This document shows positions 1-6,662 of a stretch of 64,000 nucleotides of DNA, one piece after another; the stretch's first letter is position 1; each line of letters begins with the position of its first letter. The notes beneath the pieces were generated by a model, which made no database searches, was not told the origin of the DNA, and saw only the letters and a list, made by a program, of their open reading frames with translations. The translations under genes and the position numbers were made by a program. The stretch spans positions 1-64,000 of the forward strand of contig NZ_JAIQZF010000007.1 in the NCBI RefSeq assembly GCF_020164585.1. Reading direction: 5' to 3'. This DNA comes from Psychroflexus curvus. GTDB taxonomy: Bacteria; Bacteroidota; Bacteroidia; Flavobacteriales; Flavobacteriaceae.

Positions 1-453
1 ATTATCTCAAGGGCGATATACGTAATTGTTATCAAGGGAAGAACCATACTCTTATTGAGACCCTTTATAATTGATTCTTTAAATTTATAAATCTATATTT
101 ATATGAAATCAAACATACGAGGGAAGAGGTCTTTATTTCTAATAACTTTAAAATTTATCATTGGTAAATGGTTTTAAACGGTCAACGCTATTTAGGGAAG
201 GTCACACTACTTAATACTTTGTACTTGCTACTTTGTACTTTGTACTTTCTACTCACTACTAACCAACTCAGAGACTCACCGCTATTGCAGATATTAAATA
301 TTAGAAGTTAGATGGTAGAAGGAGAAAAGAAAAATCATCGAATAAACTCCCCTCCTTAGGAGGGGCTAGGGGGAGGAATCGACTCCCCTCCTTGGGAGGG
401 GCTGGGGGAGGAACTCACTACTCACCACTACTTTGGCTACAAAAAACAAAATG
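1..453. other. Gene-free, repeat-rich intergenic DNA
   Basis: No credible coding frame is visible on either strand. The stretch around 205-260 is built from short direct repeats of an ACTTTGTACT type. At 347-378 and 383-414 there are two near-identical 32-base copies of a C-rich/G-rich hairpin (CTCCCCTCCTT then GGAGGGGCT). Such hairpins are common between flavobacterial genes, but their role is unknown to me. Nothing else is recognised here. Confidence 0.6.
347..414. repeat. Two direct copies of a 32-bp GC-rich hairpin
   Basis: Copy one is 347-378 and copy two 383-414, differing at only a few bases. Each contains CCCCTCC followed closely by GGAGGGG, so each RNA copy could fold into a short hairpin. 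A looser relative, with CCCTCC...GGGAGG arms, lies near 45940-45972. Confidence 0.7.
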
Positions 454-490
454 TACGGTTTTCCCGTAACAAAAGTACGGTTAAACCGTA
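454..490. promoter_or_regulatory. Tandem pair of 15-bp palindromic operator-like boxes
   Basis: Box one (454-468) reads TACGGTTTTCCCGTA, with 5-bp inverted arms. Box two (476-490) reads TACGGTTAAACCGTA, with 7-bp inverted arms. Their centres are 22 bp apart, about two helical turns, so two protein dimers would sit on the same face of the DNA. A near-consensus -7 element (513-520, AATATTTG) lies downstream with no clear -33 TTG. The boxes would then be centred near -42 and -64, the usual positions for an activator. The binding protein is unknown. Confidence 0.5.
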
Positions 491-524
491 ACGCAATGTC
501 TTTTTTAAAATAAATATTTGCATA

Positions 525-608
525 ACTAACACGATCAACTGTATCAGAATTTCATCTGATTTTGAGACCGTTCCAACGAAAAGCAAGGTTTAATCGCCTT
601 GCTTTTTT
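525..608 (+). ncRNA. Possible small non-coding RNA ending at an intrinsic terminator
   Basis: If transcription starts about 5 nt after the -7-like element at 513-520, an RNA of roughly 84 nt would run to the terminator at 579-608. It contains a 6-bp hairpin (ATCAGA 543-548 with TCTGAT 555-560). It has no ATG, and the only alternative-start frame (a TTG) runs into the terminator. It could be a regulated small RNA, or the scar of a deleted gene that kept its promoter and terminator. No known RNA family was recognised. Confidence 0.35.
579..608 (+). terminator. Intrinsic terminator with no upstream gene
   Basis: The stem AAAAGCAAGG (579-588) pairs with CCTTGCTTTT (597-606) around an 8-nt loop, followed by a T run. 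It is a convincing terminator, but no coding sequence precedes it in the window. Confidence 0.75.
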
Positions 609-748
609 ATTTTTATGCTTTTTTTGATTTTATGTAGAGTTGGACGTTTAGTGTTCAGACATTCAGCTTTAAGCATGCCGCTGAATTTAAGCTCCGTCTT
701 GGGTTATAAGTTTAATCTAAAGGGTTTTCGGTAGCTTACACACCCTAA

Positions 749-776
749 GCCTGCCTGCCAAGGAACGCAGGCAGGC
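749..776. repeat. Perfect 10-bp GCCTGCCTGC hairpin
   Basis: GCCTGCCTGC (749-758) and GCAGGCAGGC (767-776) are exact inverted copies around an 8-nt loop. Related GGCAGG/CCTGCC palindromes occur near 2036-2056 and 46172-46187, so this is a dispersed intergenic element. Confidence 0.6.
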
Positions 777-780
777 AAGC

Positions 781-1205
781 TCAGCCACCATCACCCTTCA
801 CTGTTCACTGTTCACTGTTCACTTATAAAGCGAATACACGATTACTCGATTATACCACTATACGATGAACTAAAAACTATAAAAAATCTTCCTCAAGAAC
901 TCAAGAACTCAAAAACTCACAGACTCACCAAGTTTGGTGCGCGATTGTATCGCGACACCCTGAATAAGATTTCCTGCCTTCGTTTCAAGGAAAGACAGAC
1001 TCAGCCACCATCACCCTTCACTGCTCACCGTTCACTGTTCACTTATAAAGCGAATACACGATTATACCATTACACGACTACACTAAAAACCATAAACAAT
1101 CTTCCTCAAGAACTCAAAAACTCACAGACTCACCGAGTTTGGTGCGCGATTGTATCGCGTCACCCTGAACAAGATTTCCTGTCTGCGTTTCAAGGAAAGA
1201 CAGAC
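781..1205. repeat. Tandem repeat, two copies of about 220 and 205 bp
   Basis: Copy one (781-1000) and copy two (1001-1205) abut exactly. Both begin TCAGCCACCATCACCCTTCA and end in CAAGGAAAGACAGAC, and a third copy starts to decay at 1206. Each copy contains a block of GTTCACT repeats, a CAAGAACTC/AAAACTCACAGACTCACC block, and a small hairpin (CGCGAT-TGT-ATCGCG). The length difference lies mainly in the simple-repeat blocks. No coding function is supported. Confidence 0.8.
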
Positions 1206-1289
1206 TCAGACACCAGTTCCTTCGCTCTACTACCTAACACCTACTCCCTAATTCCTGCTTTCTGCTTCCCCCTAAAACCCTGACGAATT

Positions 1290-1303
1290 ATGACTTTCGT
1301 CAT
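1290..1303. promoter_or_regulatory. Crp/Fnr-like operator upstream of CBS gene
   Basis: ATGAC-N4-GTCAT is a perfect 14-bp inverted repeat of the TGAC-N4-GTCA type bound by Crp/Fnr-family regulators. A near-consensus -7 element (TACATTTA, 1326-1333) follows. This places the operator centre about 41 bp upstream of the likely start of transcription, the classical activator position. The regulator is inferred from site shape only. Confidence 0.5.
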
Positions 1304-1356
1304 GAAATATACGCCTGATCTTAAGTACATTTATAACAATTTAAAATTCAGGAGCT

Positions 1357-1776
1357 ATGAAAACGACACAAATTCAGAAATTGATGACTAAAAACCTGGT
1401 GAAGCTCAATCTGGAAGATTCGCTTACCAAAGCAGAATCCCTATTCAAAAGCAATAACATACGCCACCTGCCCGTGGTGAGTGGCAATAAAATTGTAGGC
1501 ATGCTGAGTTATAACGACCTCCTGCGCATCTCTTTTGCAGATTCAGCAAACGATGATGGTGAAACCGTAGAAACCACGGTTTACGATATGTTTAATTTAG
1601 AGCAAGTCATGTCCAAACAAGTGTACTTTGTCAAGGCTTCCGACTCTATCGAAGACGCTGCTAAACTATTTATCAGCAAAAACTTTCATGCCCTGCCGGT
1701 GATTGAAAACGACAAGTTGGTAGGCATTGTCACCACTACCGATATGATTCGGTATTACAATACGAAGTGTAAATAG
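1357..1776 (+). CDS. CBS-domain-pair protein, 139 aa
   Basis: This small cytoplasmic protein consists almost entirely of two CBS domains, at about residues 8-60 and 85-137. Each ends in the usual hydrophobic plus G-hydrophobic pattern (NKIVGMLSYNDLL and DKLVGIVTTTDMI). Such stand-alone pairs usually bind adenine nucleotides and act as energy or redox sensors; no effector domain is fused here. The ATG at 1357 follows a purine-rich CAGGAG. The gene is alone, flanked by repeat DNA on both sides. The upstream palindrome at 1290-1303 suggests control by a Crp/Fnr-type regulator, perhaps linking it to low-oxygen metabolism, but the partner protein cannot be named from sequence. Confidence 0.85.
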   Translation: MKTTQIQKLMTKNLVKLNLEDSLTKAESLFKSNNIRHLPVVSGNKIVGMLSYNDLLRISFADSANDDGETVETTVYDMFNLEQVMSKQVYFVKASDSIEDAAKLFISKNFHALPVIENDKLVGIVTTTDMIRYYNTKCK

Positions 1777-2330
1777 ATAAGCCCCCTAGCCCGCCTTAGG
1801 CGGGGAACTTTCGGCAGTTAACCTTTGGCGTTTGACTAAAACTTAGACTTTGACGAAGACTAAAACTTTATCCTCTGTGGACTGTGGACCGTTGACTATT
1901 AGCTATTAACTCTTTGACGTGAACTGGTTTACTGGTCTATTGTCCCAGTCACCGCTACACCACCACGTCACTACATCACCACACCGCCATTTCACTTTTG
2001 GTCTTGGTCTTAGTTGTCTAAAAGATTTCCTGCCTTTGCCAAGGAAACGCAGGCAAGCCCGACACTAGCGCTTCCCTCGAAATGACAGGTTTCTGCGTTT
2101 TGAAGAACACAACTGGTCTTTTAGACCCTTTGGCGGTTGGCTATACTACCGTGAACTTTGACGAAGACAAAGACTTATTTTTCTGTGGACAGTCGACTGT
2201 AGACCAGTCAACTTTACAAGTCAACACATCACCACACCGCCATTTCACTTTTTGTCTTAGTCTTAGTCTTTGTTCTAGGTCTTCGCTTTCCTCGAAATGA
2301 CAGGCTATTTTACTTTTCAGAGTTCGGCTA
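1777..2330. repeat. Gene-free patch with two diverged copies of a ~240-bp repeat
   Basis: Copy A (about 1828-2090) and copy B (about 2128-2302) share the order TGACGAAGAC, CTGTGGAC, a CATCACCACACCGCCATTTC block, then TCTTGGTCTTAG-like runs, and end in CCTCGAAATGACAGG. Copy B has an inverted relative of about 130 bp at 39805-39935. A short frame through copy B (2082-2300) is low-complexity and is not considered a gene. Confidence 0.65.
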
Positions 2331-3242
2331 CTATCCGTTGTAGGCGACTACATTATTGATTTTGCCCTGAAGCATTTCTTTTAGCATGGTTTCGATCCCA
2401 TTTTTTAGGGTAATAGTCGAGGAAGGACAACCGCTACAGGCGCCTTGTAAAATCACTTCTACGTCTTTGGACTCTTTATTATAGGACTTGAACATGATAT
2501 TTCCACCGTCACTTGCAACAGCGGGCTTCACGTATTCTTCCAGAATCTGAACTATTTCCTTAGAGATCTCATCAAGATTGGAAGTGTCAATTTTTGGGGT
2601 TGAAGTGTCTTCAGTTTTTTCTTTTGAAACCGATCCCGTTTTCAAAACAGGCCCGCCTTCTTCGATGTAGTTTTTTATAAAACCTCTAAGTTCGTTGGTA
2701 ATCATATCCCATTCAGCCATATCGTACTTATTGATGGAGATGTAATTTTCATCCATAAATACCTCTTTTACGAAAGGAAAATGAAATAGCTTTTGAGCTA
2801 AGGGAGAACGGTCAGCATCATCTATAGTTTTAAACTCTGCAGACTCCAGCACCAATTTCTTATTAGCCACAAATTTCATCACCGAAGGGTTGGGTGTACT
2901 TTCGGCATAAACGGTGACTGGTACCTTTTTGGTTGATTTGGCTTCGTCTTCGTTTACGATTTTCCCTCCATCGTTCAGGTGGTTCAGAAGTTGCTCCGCT
3001 ACTTCATCCTGAACATCTTCCCACTCCACGATATTATATTTTTCAATAGCGATAAAATTTTGAGAGATATAAACCGTTTTTACAAAGGGCAGGTAAAACA
3101 ATTGAGAAGCTAAGGGCGAATTCGCTGCTTCTTCTATATTATGATATTCGTAGCCTTTTTGTTTGGTCAAAAATTCGTTGAATTCAAATTTCAGTATGGA
3201 AGGCTTATTGGTTGATTTTAGTTCTACAGTATAATTCGACAT
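2331..3242 (-). CDS. Nfu/NifU-family iron-sulfur carrier with duplicated N-domain, 303 aa
   Basis: The protein should bind a labile Fe-S cluster and pass it to apo-enzymes in the cytoplasm. The C-terminal NifU domain (about 225-303) has the CxxC motif GACSGCPSS, with Cys269 and Cys272. Ahead of it lie two tandem Nfu N-terminal domains, about residues 3-95 and 108-200. Both contain an (N/K)PS(I/V)(L/M)KF motif, an SPLA(S/Q)(K/Q)LF motif, an FVK.V motif and a closing (D/E)GG, so they are an internal duplication. Many Nfu proteins carry only one. The ATG at 3242 is preceded on the minus strand by a TAATTTTG -7 element at 3266-3259. It is transcribed alone, away from the PorP-type gene. Confidence 0.9.
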   Translation of the reverse strand: MSNYTVELKSTNKPSILKFEFNEFLTKQKGYEYHNIEEAANSPLASQLFYLPFVKTVYISQNFIAIEKYNIVEWEDVQDEVAEQLLNHLNDGGKIVNEDEAKSTKKVPVTVYAESTPNPSVMKFVANKKLVLESAEFKTIDDADRSPLAQKLFHFPFVKEVFMDENYISINKYDMAEWDMITNELRGFIKNYIEEGGPVLKTGSVSKEKTEDTSTPKIDTSNLDEISKEIVQILEEYVKPAVASDGGNIMFKSYNKESKDVEVILQGACSGCPSSTITLKNGIETMLKEMLQGKINNVVAYNG

Positions 3243-3421
3243 AATCCACTATTTTTTGCAAAATTACAAAACAAATGTCTAGGAAAGAATGATTTGAGTT
3301 TCTATTGGCAAATGATTTCATGCTTACATATATTAAAGTTGTCTTGATTTATCGAGGACTTTCCTTGCAAATAGCTATAAGATGTATATTTGGAAATATC
3401 ATTAATCATTAAATAATTTTT

Positions 3422-4456
3422 TTGACCTTTAGTTTTAGTTTTCAGAAAATAGTCCTGGTGATGCTGTTGGTTTATGTGACCCTGGCATCGAGCATTGCTT
3501 CTGCTCAAAGTCTTAGTTTGCCCATTTATATGGACTATTTAACGGATAACTATTACCTGGTTCACCCCTCCATGGCTGGTGCTTCCAATTTTAATAAAGC
3601 AAGACTTACTGCCCGGCAGCAGTGGTTTGATATGGAAAATGCTCCGAGCTTGCAAACCTTGAGTGTGAATGGAAGGGTAAATGACAAAGTGGCTTTAGGA
3701 GGGATTCTTTATAATGACTCCAACGGCAGATTTACCCAGCAAGGTGCGCAGGTGACCTTTGCTTATCACCTCATGTATTCAAGATCTACAATAGATATCA
3801 ATCAGCTTTCTTTTGGGTTAAGTGCCGGTGTAATGCAGGATCGCCTGGATCAAACCGGACTCGGCACTATCGGAATTCCAGACCCTGCCCTAGACGGTTC
3901 TCAACGCGCTGAAACTTTTTTCAATGTAGACGTTGGAGTCTCTTATTTCTTTTTGGATTTTTTTGCTCATGTCACCTTCAAAAACTTACTCCCTCAAGAG
4001 CGTAGGACGTATAGCGAAGTGTTTGAAACCAGCAACCAAAGACAGTATTTAGCATCTGTAGGTTACACTATATCGTCTTTAGAATCCCGTTGGGTTTTTG
4101 AACCTTCTCTGTTTTTTCAACATAGTGAGGCTTTAAATCAGTCCAGTCTCGATTTCAATTTTAAAACTTACTACGAACTTAATATGGGGCAAATCTGGGG
4201 TGGTATTTCTTACCGAAGAGCCTTGGATGGTATAGATTTTACAGCACCCGATTCTGAGACTCAATCCGAAAAGTTGCAGTACATCTCACCATTTATCGGA
4301 TTTAATTATAATCGATTCATGGTAGCTTATACCTATTCTCATCAGGCTTTTTCTGAAGTGATTTCTACCAGTGGTTTTCATCAAATTACACTTGGATATG
4401 ATTTTGGAGTAACCCGAAAGCGTTATGAGTGCAGCTGCCCGGCTGTAAATTATTAA
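3422..4456 (+). CDS. PorP/SprF-family outer-membrane protein, 344 aa
   Basis: Members of this family are Bacteroidota beta-barrel proteins tied to type IX secretion and gliding; many are paralogues paired with very large adhesins. The mature part begins LSLPIYMDYLTDNYYLVHP, with the family hallmark NPAxAG-like segment (VHPSMAGASNFNKARL). It continues as alternating amphipathic strands to the end, and finishes with a short Cys-containing tail (ECSCPAVNY). The start is uncertain. The frame opens just after a stop at 3410 and offers TTG at 3422, which gives a good signal peptide ending IASAQS; the first ATG (3461) would leave a very short one. No adhesin gene is adjacent. It overlaps the convergent murI gene by 4 bp. 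Confidence 0.8.
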   Translation: MTFSFSFQKIVLVMLLVYVTLASSIASAQSLSLPIYMDYLTDNYYLVHPSMAGASNFNKARLTARQQWFDMENAPSLQTLSVNGRVNDKVALGGILYNDSNGRFTQQGAQVTFAYHLMYSRSTIDINQLSFGLSAGVMQDRLDQTGLGTIGIPDPALDGSQRAETFFNVDVGVSYFFLDFFAHVTFKNLLPQERRTYSEVFETSNQRQYLASVGYTISSLESRWVFEPSLFFQHSEALNQSSLDFNFKTYYELNMGQIWGGISYRRALDGIDFTAPDSETQSEKLQYISPFIGFNYNRFMVAYTYSHQAFSEVISTSGFHQITLGYDFGVTRKRYECSCPAVNY

Positions 4457-5241
4457 AAGTCATCTCTTCTTACCACAGCATTCGGAATTTCTTTAGTCAG
4501 TTGTTTCAGGTGAAAGACATTATCCACATTGGTATAGATTTCAACCTCGCCCGGATGTGTAGATGAGGTTTTAAGCTTATTTTCCATCAATAGAGTTTCA
4601 GTTTGCTTTGCTACGGCCCTGCCAGAATCTATGATCTTCACATGAGGTGGAAGCAACTGCTCAAGCTGAGGTATGATATAAGGAAAATGAGTGCAGCCCA
4701 GGACAAGATAATCGATATCTTCTTCAATAAAGGCTTGCACCTGTATATTCAGATGGTCAAGAAAATTTTGCTCAGAAGTCCAGCCGCCTTCTACAGCTTC
4801 TACAATGCCTTTTCCTACCACTTCTACCACACCAATACCTTGTGTAAATGCTTCAGAGGTTTGCTTGAACAGTTTACTGCTCAGCGTCCCTTTAGTAGCA
4901 AGCACACCAATTCTTTTTACTTCTGAATTTAAAGCTGCTGTCTTTATGGCGGGCTCTATACCCACAAAGGGAAGTTGGTAATGCGTTCTGAGGTAGGAGA
5001 TGGCATTCGTTGTTGCTGTGTTGCAAGCTACGACGATAAGTTTGGCGTTCATGCGTAGGGCATACTCTGTATTTTTCACGCTCAAATTGATGATTTCCTG
5101 AGGGCTCCTTTCTCCGTAGGGAGCGTTTTTACTATCGGCGAGATAAATAAAATGTTCATAAGGAAGCCGCTCGACTATTTCTTTCAAAATAGAAGCTCCT
5201 CCTACGCCAGAATCAAATAAAACAATAGGTTGTTGAGACAT
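4453..5241 (-). CDS. murI: Glutamate racemase, 262 aa
   Basis: This enzyme interconverts L- and D-glutamate for peptidoglycan in the cytoplasm. Family motifs are complete: FDSGVGG near the N terminus, ADSKNAPYG, the first catalytic cysteine in VACNTATT (Cys73), and the second in LGCTHFPY (Cys183). Length is normal. It is the last gene of the minus-strand envelope cluster, downstream of two ompH genes, an order typical of flavobacteria. A strong symmetric hairpin with a T run (5250-5278) sits between it and ompH, directly before the ATG. murI may therefore be partly uncoupled from the cluster. Its 3' end overlaps the convergent PorP-type gene by 4 bp. Confidence 0.95.
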   Translation of the reverse strand: MSQQPIVLFDSGVGGASILKEIVERLPYEHFIYLADSKNAPYGERSPQEIINLSVKNTEYALRMNAKLIVVACNTATTNAISYLRTHYQLPFVGIEPAIKTAALNSEVKRIGVLATKGTLSSKLFKQTSEAFTQGIGVVEVVGKGIVEAVEGGWTSEQNFLDHLNIQVQAFIEEDIDYLVLGCTHFPYIIPQLEQLLPPHVKIIDSGRAVAKQTETLLMENKLKTSSTHPGEVEIYTNVDNVFHLKQLTKEIPNAVVRRDDF

Positions 5242-5249
5242 ACTAACTA

Positions 5250-5278
5250 AAAAAGACCATCACAAAGATGGTCTTTTT
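5250..5278. terminator. Symmetric intrinsic terminator between ompH and murI
   Basis: A 12-bp perfect stem (AAAAAGACCATC 5250-5261, GATGGTCTTTTT 5267-5278) has a 5-nt loop and U runs on both strands. Reading leftward it would cut transcription from ompH before murI, perhaps incompletely. Confidence 0.75.
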
Positions 5279-5302
5279 GTATGAATTAAAACGTAACATG
5301 TA

Positions 5303-5812
5303 TTACTTTCCTATGGCAGCTTTAGCATCGGGCATTAAGTCATAGCCATCGGCCATCAATACTCCTGATCCCAGTGAAGAGTCAACTACATAGTCATAAC
5401 CTTTAGCTCTCGCTACTTCCTGGATGACTTCTCTGGCTCTTTCCAAAACCGGTCTCATCAACTCCTCTTGCTTTTTCTGAAGATCCTCAGATGCTGTTTG
5501 TCTATATTCCATGATAGACTGTTGCATTTCCTGAAGTTCTCTTGCTCGTTTGTTGTTTTCTTCTTCAGTTTTTGTAGGAGCTTCCCTCTGGTAACGCTCG
5601 TTTGTTTTTTGAGCTTCTTTCAATAAATCGTCAATTTCTTTTCGATAGGTTTTTTCACGTTGATCAACCTCTGTCATCGCAGCCTGATAACTAGGTAAGC
5701 TTTGTACAAATTCCTGAGAGTTGATGTGTGCAATTTTAGACTGGGCGTTTGCGGTTGCCATCAATCCAAAAGACAATACTAAGGCTATTGCAATTGTTTT
5801 TAAATTTCTCAT
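5303..5812 (-). CDS. OmpH/Skp-family periplasmic chaperone, 169 aa
   Basis: Skp-type chaperones hold unfolded outer-membrane proteins on the way to BamA. The signal peptide (MRNLKTIAIALVLSFGLMATANAQS) is clear. The mature protein starts with the SKIAHINSQEF strand typical of the family, then a long charged coiled coil rich in Q, E, K and R (about 45-115). It closes with the conserved (R/K)GYDYVVDSS strand. The second ompH gene lies 25 bp upstream, then bamA, consistent with one folding pathway for outer-membrane proteins. Confidence 0.9.
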   Translation of the reverse strand: MRNLKTIAIALVLSFGLMATANAQSKIAHINSQEFVQSLPSYQAAMTEVDQREKTYRKEIDDLLKEAQKTNERYQREAPTKTEEENNKRARELQEMQQSIMEYRQTASEDLQKKQEELMRPVLERAREVIQEVARAKGYDYVVDSSLGSGVLMADGYDLMPDAKAAIGK

Positions 5813-5837
5813 TTCTTAAATTTAATTTAGTGTTTAA

Positions 5838-6632
5838 TTAATTGTTTTCTTTAGCGTTTTTTATAGAGTCTCTTTCTCTTTGACGTTCTTCTCGTTGTTC
5901 TAGTATTTTTGCCCTTCGTTCTTCAAGCTTTCGTTCCCGGGCATCTCGAATGGAATCTCTTTTGCGCTCCCTTTCGTTTAAAAGAGCCTCTCGTTGAGTT
6001 CTCGATTCCTGTGCTTTAATCGCCTTTTTCCTTTCTTCGATTTTGTCCTCTTCAGCCTTTTCTACAGACTTATAATCCTCCATCTCCTCTATGACACTGG
6101 TTTCTTCCTTTCTGGAGTTTCTAGTGATTAACTTCAGAATGACTTCACTTACATCATGTCGTCTTGCGGAAAACAAAAGTAAAGCATCTGCTGAATTTTC
6201 AAAAATAAAATCATAACCTCTCGTTTCACCTAATTCCTGAATGGCATTAAAAACCTGGTCTTGTATCGGTTGAATCAATTGTCTTTTTTGAACAATAAAG
6301 TCACCAGAAACGCCAAATCGCTTGTTGCGGTAGTCCAGCAACTCATTTTCCAGAAATCTGATTTCATCTTCCATATCCTGAATAAGATTTGTAGTAAGAA
6401 GAGGTTTTTCATTTTCCAGTTCTGCTTTTAAAGTTTCAATTTCATTTTGTTTACTTTCAATTTCAGTTCTCCACTGCTGAACTTTTAAATTCAGTTGCTC
6501 CGAAGCTTGGTTATAATTAGGCATCTTTTCTAAAACATAGTCCATATCCACATAAGCAATTTTCAGACCTGCTTGTCCGCATACGCTTAAGGTAAAAAAA
6601 CTGAAAATTAAAAAGGAATTAAGCAACTTCAT
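5838..6632 (-). CDS. OmpH/Skp-family protein with long charged tail, 264 aa
   Basis: A second Skp-like chaperone lies directly downstream of bamA (30 bp). A signal peptide (MKLLNSFLIFSFFTLSVCGQ) is followed by the family start LKIAYVDMDYVLEKMPNYNQ, a coiled coil (about 45-125) and the closing RGYDFIFENS strand. Unlike its neighbour it continues for about 90 residues as an extremely charged, presumably helical tail made of E, K, R and D with repeated ERxRERDSI-like patterns. Such tails are frequent in the longer flavobacterial OmpH paralogues. Their role is not known to me; extended coil formation or cell-wall contact are guesses. Confidence 0.88.
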   Translation of the reverse strand: MKLLNSFLIFSFFTLSVCGQAGLKIAYVDMDYVLEKMPNYNQASEQLNLKVQQWRTEIESKQNEIETLKAELENEKPLLTTNLIQDMEDEIRFLENELLDYRNKRFGVSGDFIVQKRQLIQPIQDQVFNAIQELGETRGYDFIFENSADALLLFSARRHDVSEVILKLITRNSRKEETSVIEEMEDYKSVEKAEEDKIEERKKAIKAQESRTQREALLNERERKRDSIRDARERKLEERRAKILEQREERQRERDSIKNAKENN

Positions 6633-6662
6633 AACTAACTATTAATAAAAACCATGCCACTT

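Noticed and set aside
496-513. Five-codon peptide frame after the palindromes
   Set aside because: It lies upstream of the inferred transcription start and is too short to support.
500-610. tRNA gene upstream of the orphan terminator
   Set aside because: No T-loop, anticodon-arm arrangement or CCA end can be found; the sequence does not fold as a cloverleaf.
945-1283. 112-residue open frame
   Set aside because: It lies wholly inside the tandem 205-220 bp repeat, has low-complexity composition rich in T, L, H and P, and resembles no protein family.
2082-2300. 72-residue open frame
   Set aside because: It covers one copy of the dispersed intergenic repeat and ends in a serine/leucine run produced by simple repeats.
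3302-3508. Minus-strand 68-residue frame
   Set aside because: It overlaps the signal-peptide region of the PorP-type gene and has no coding features.
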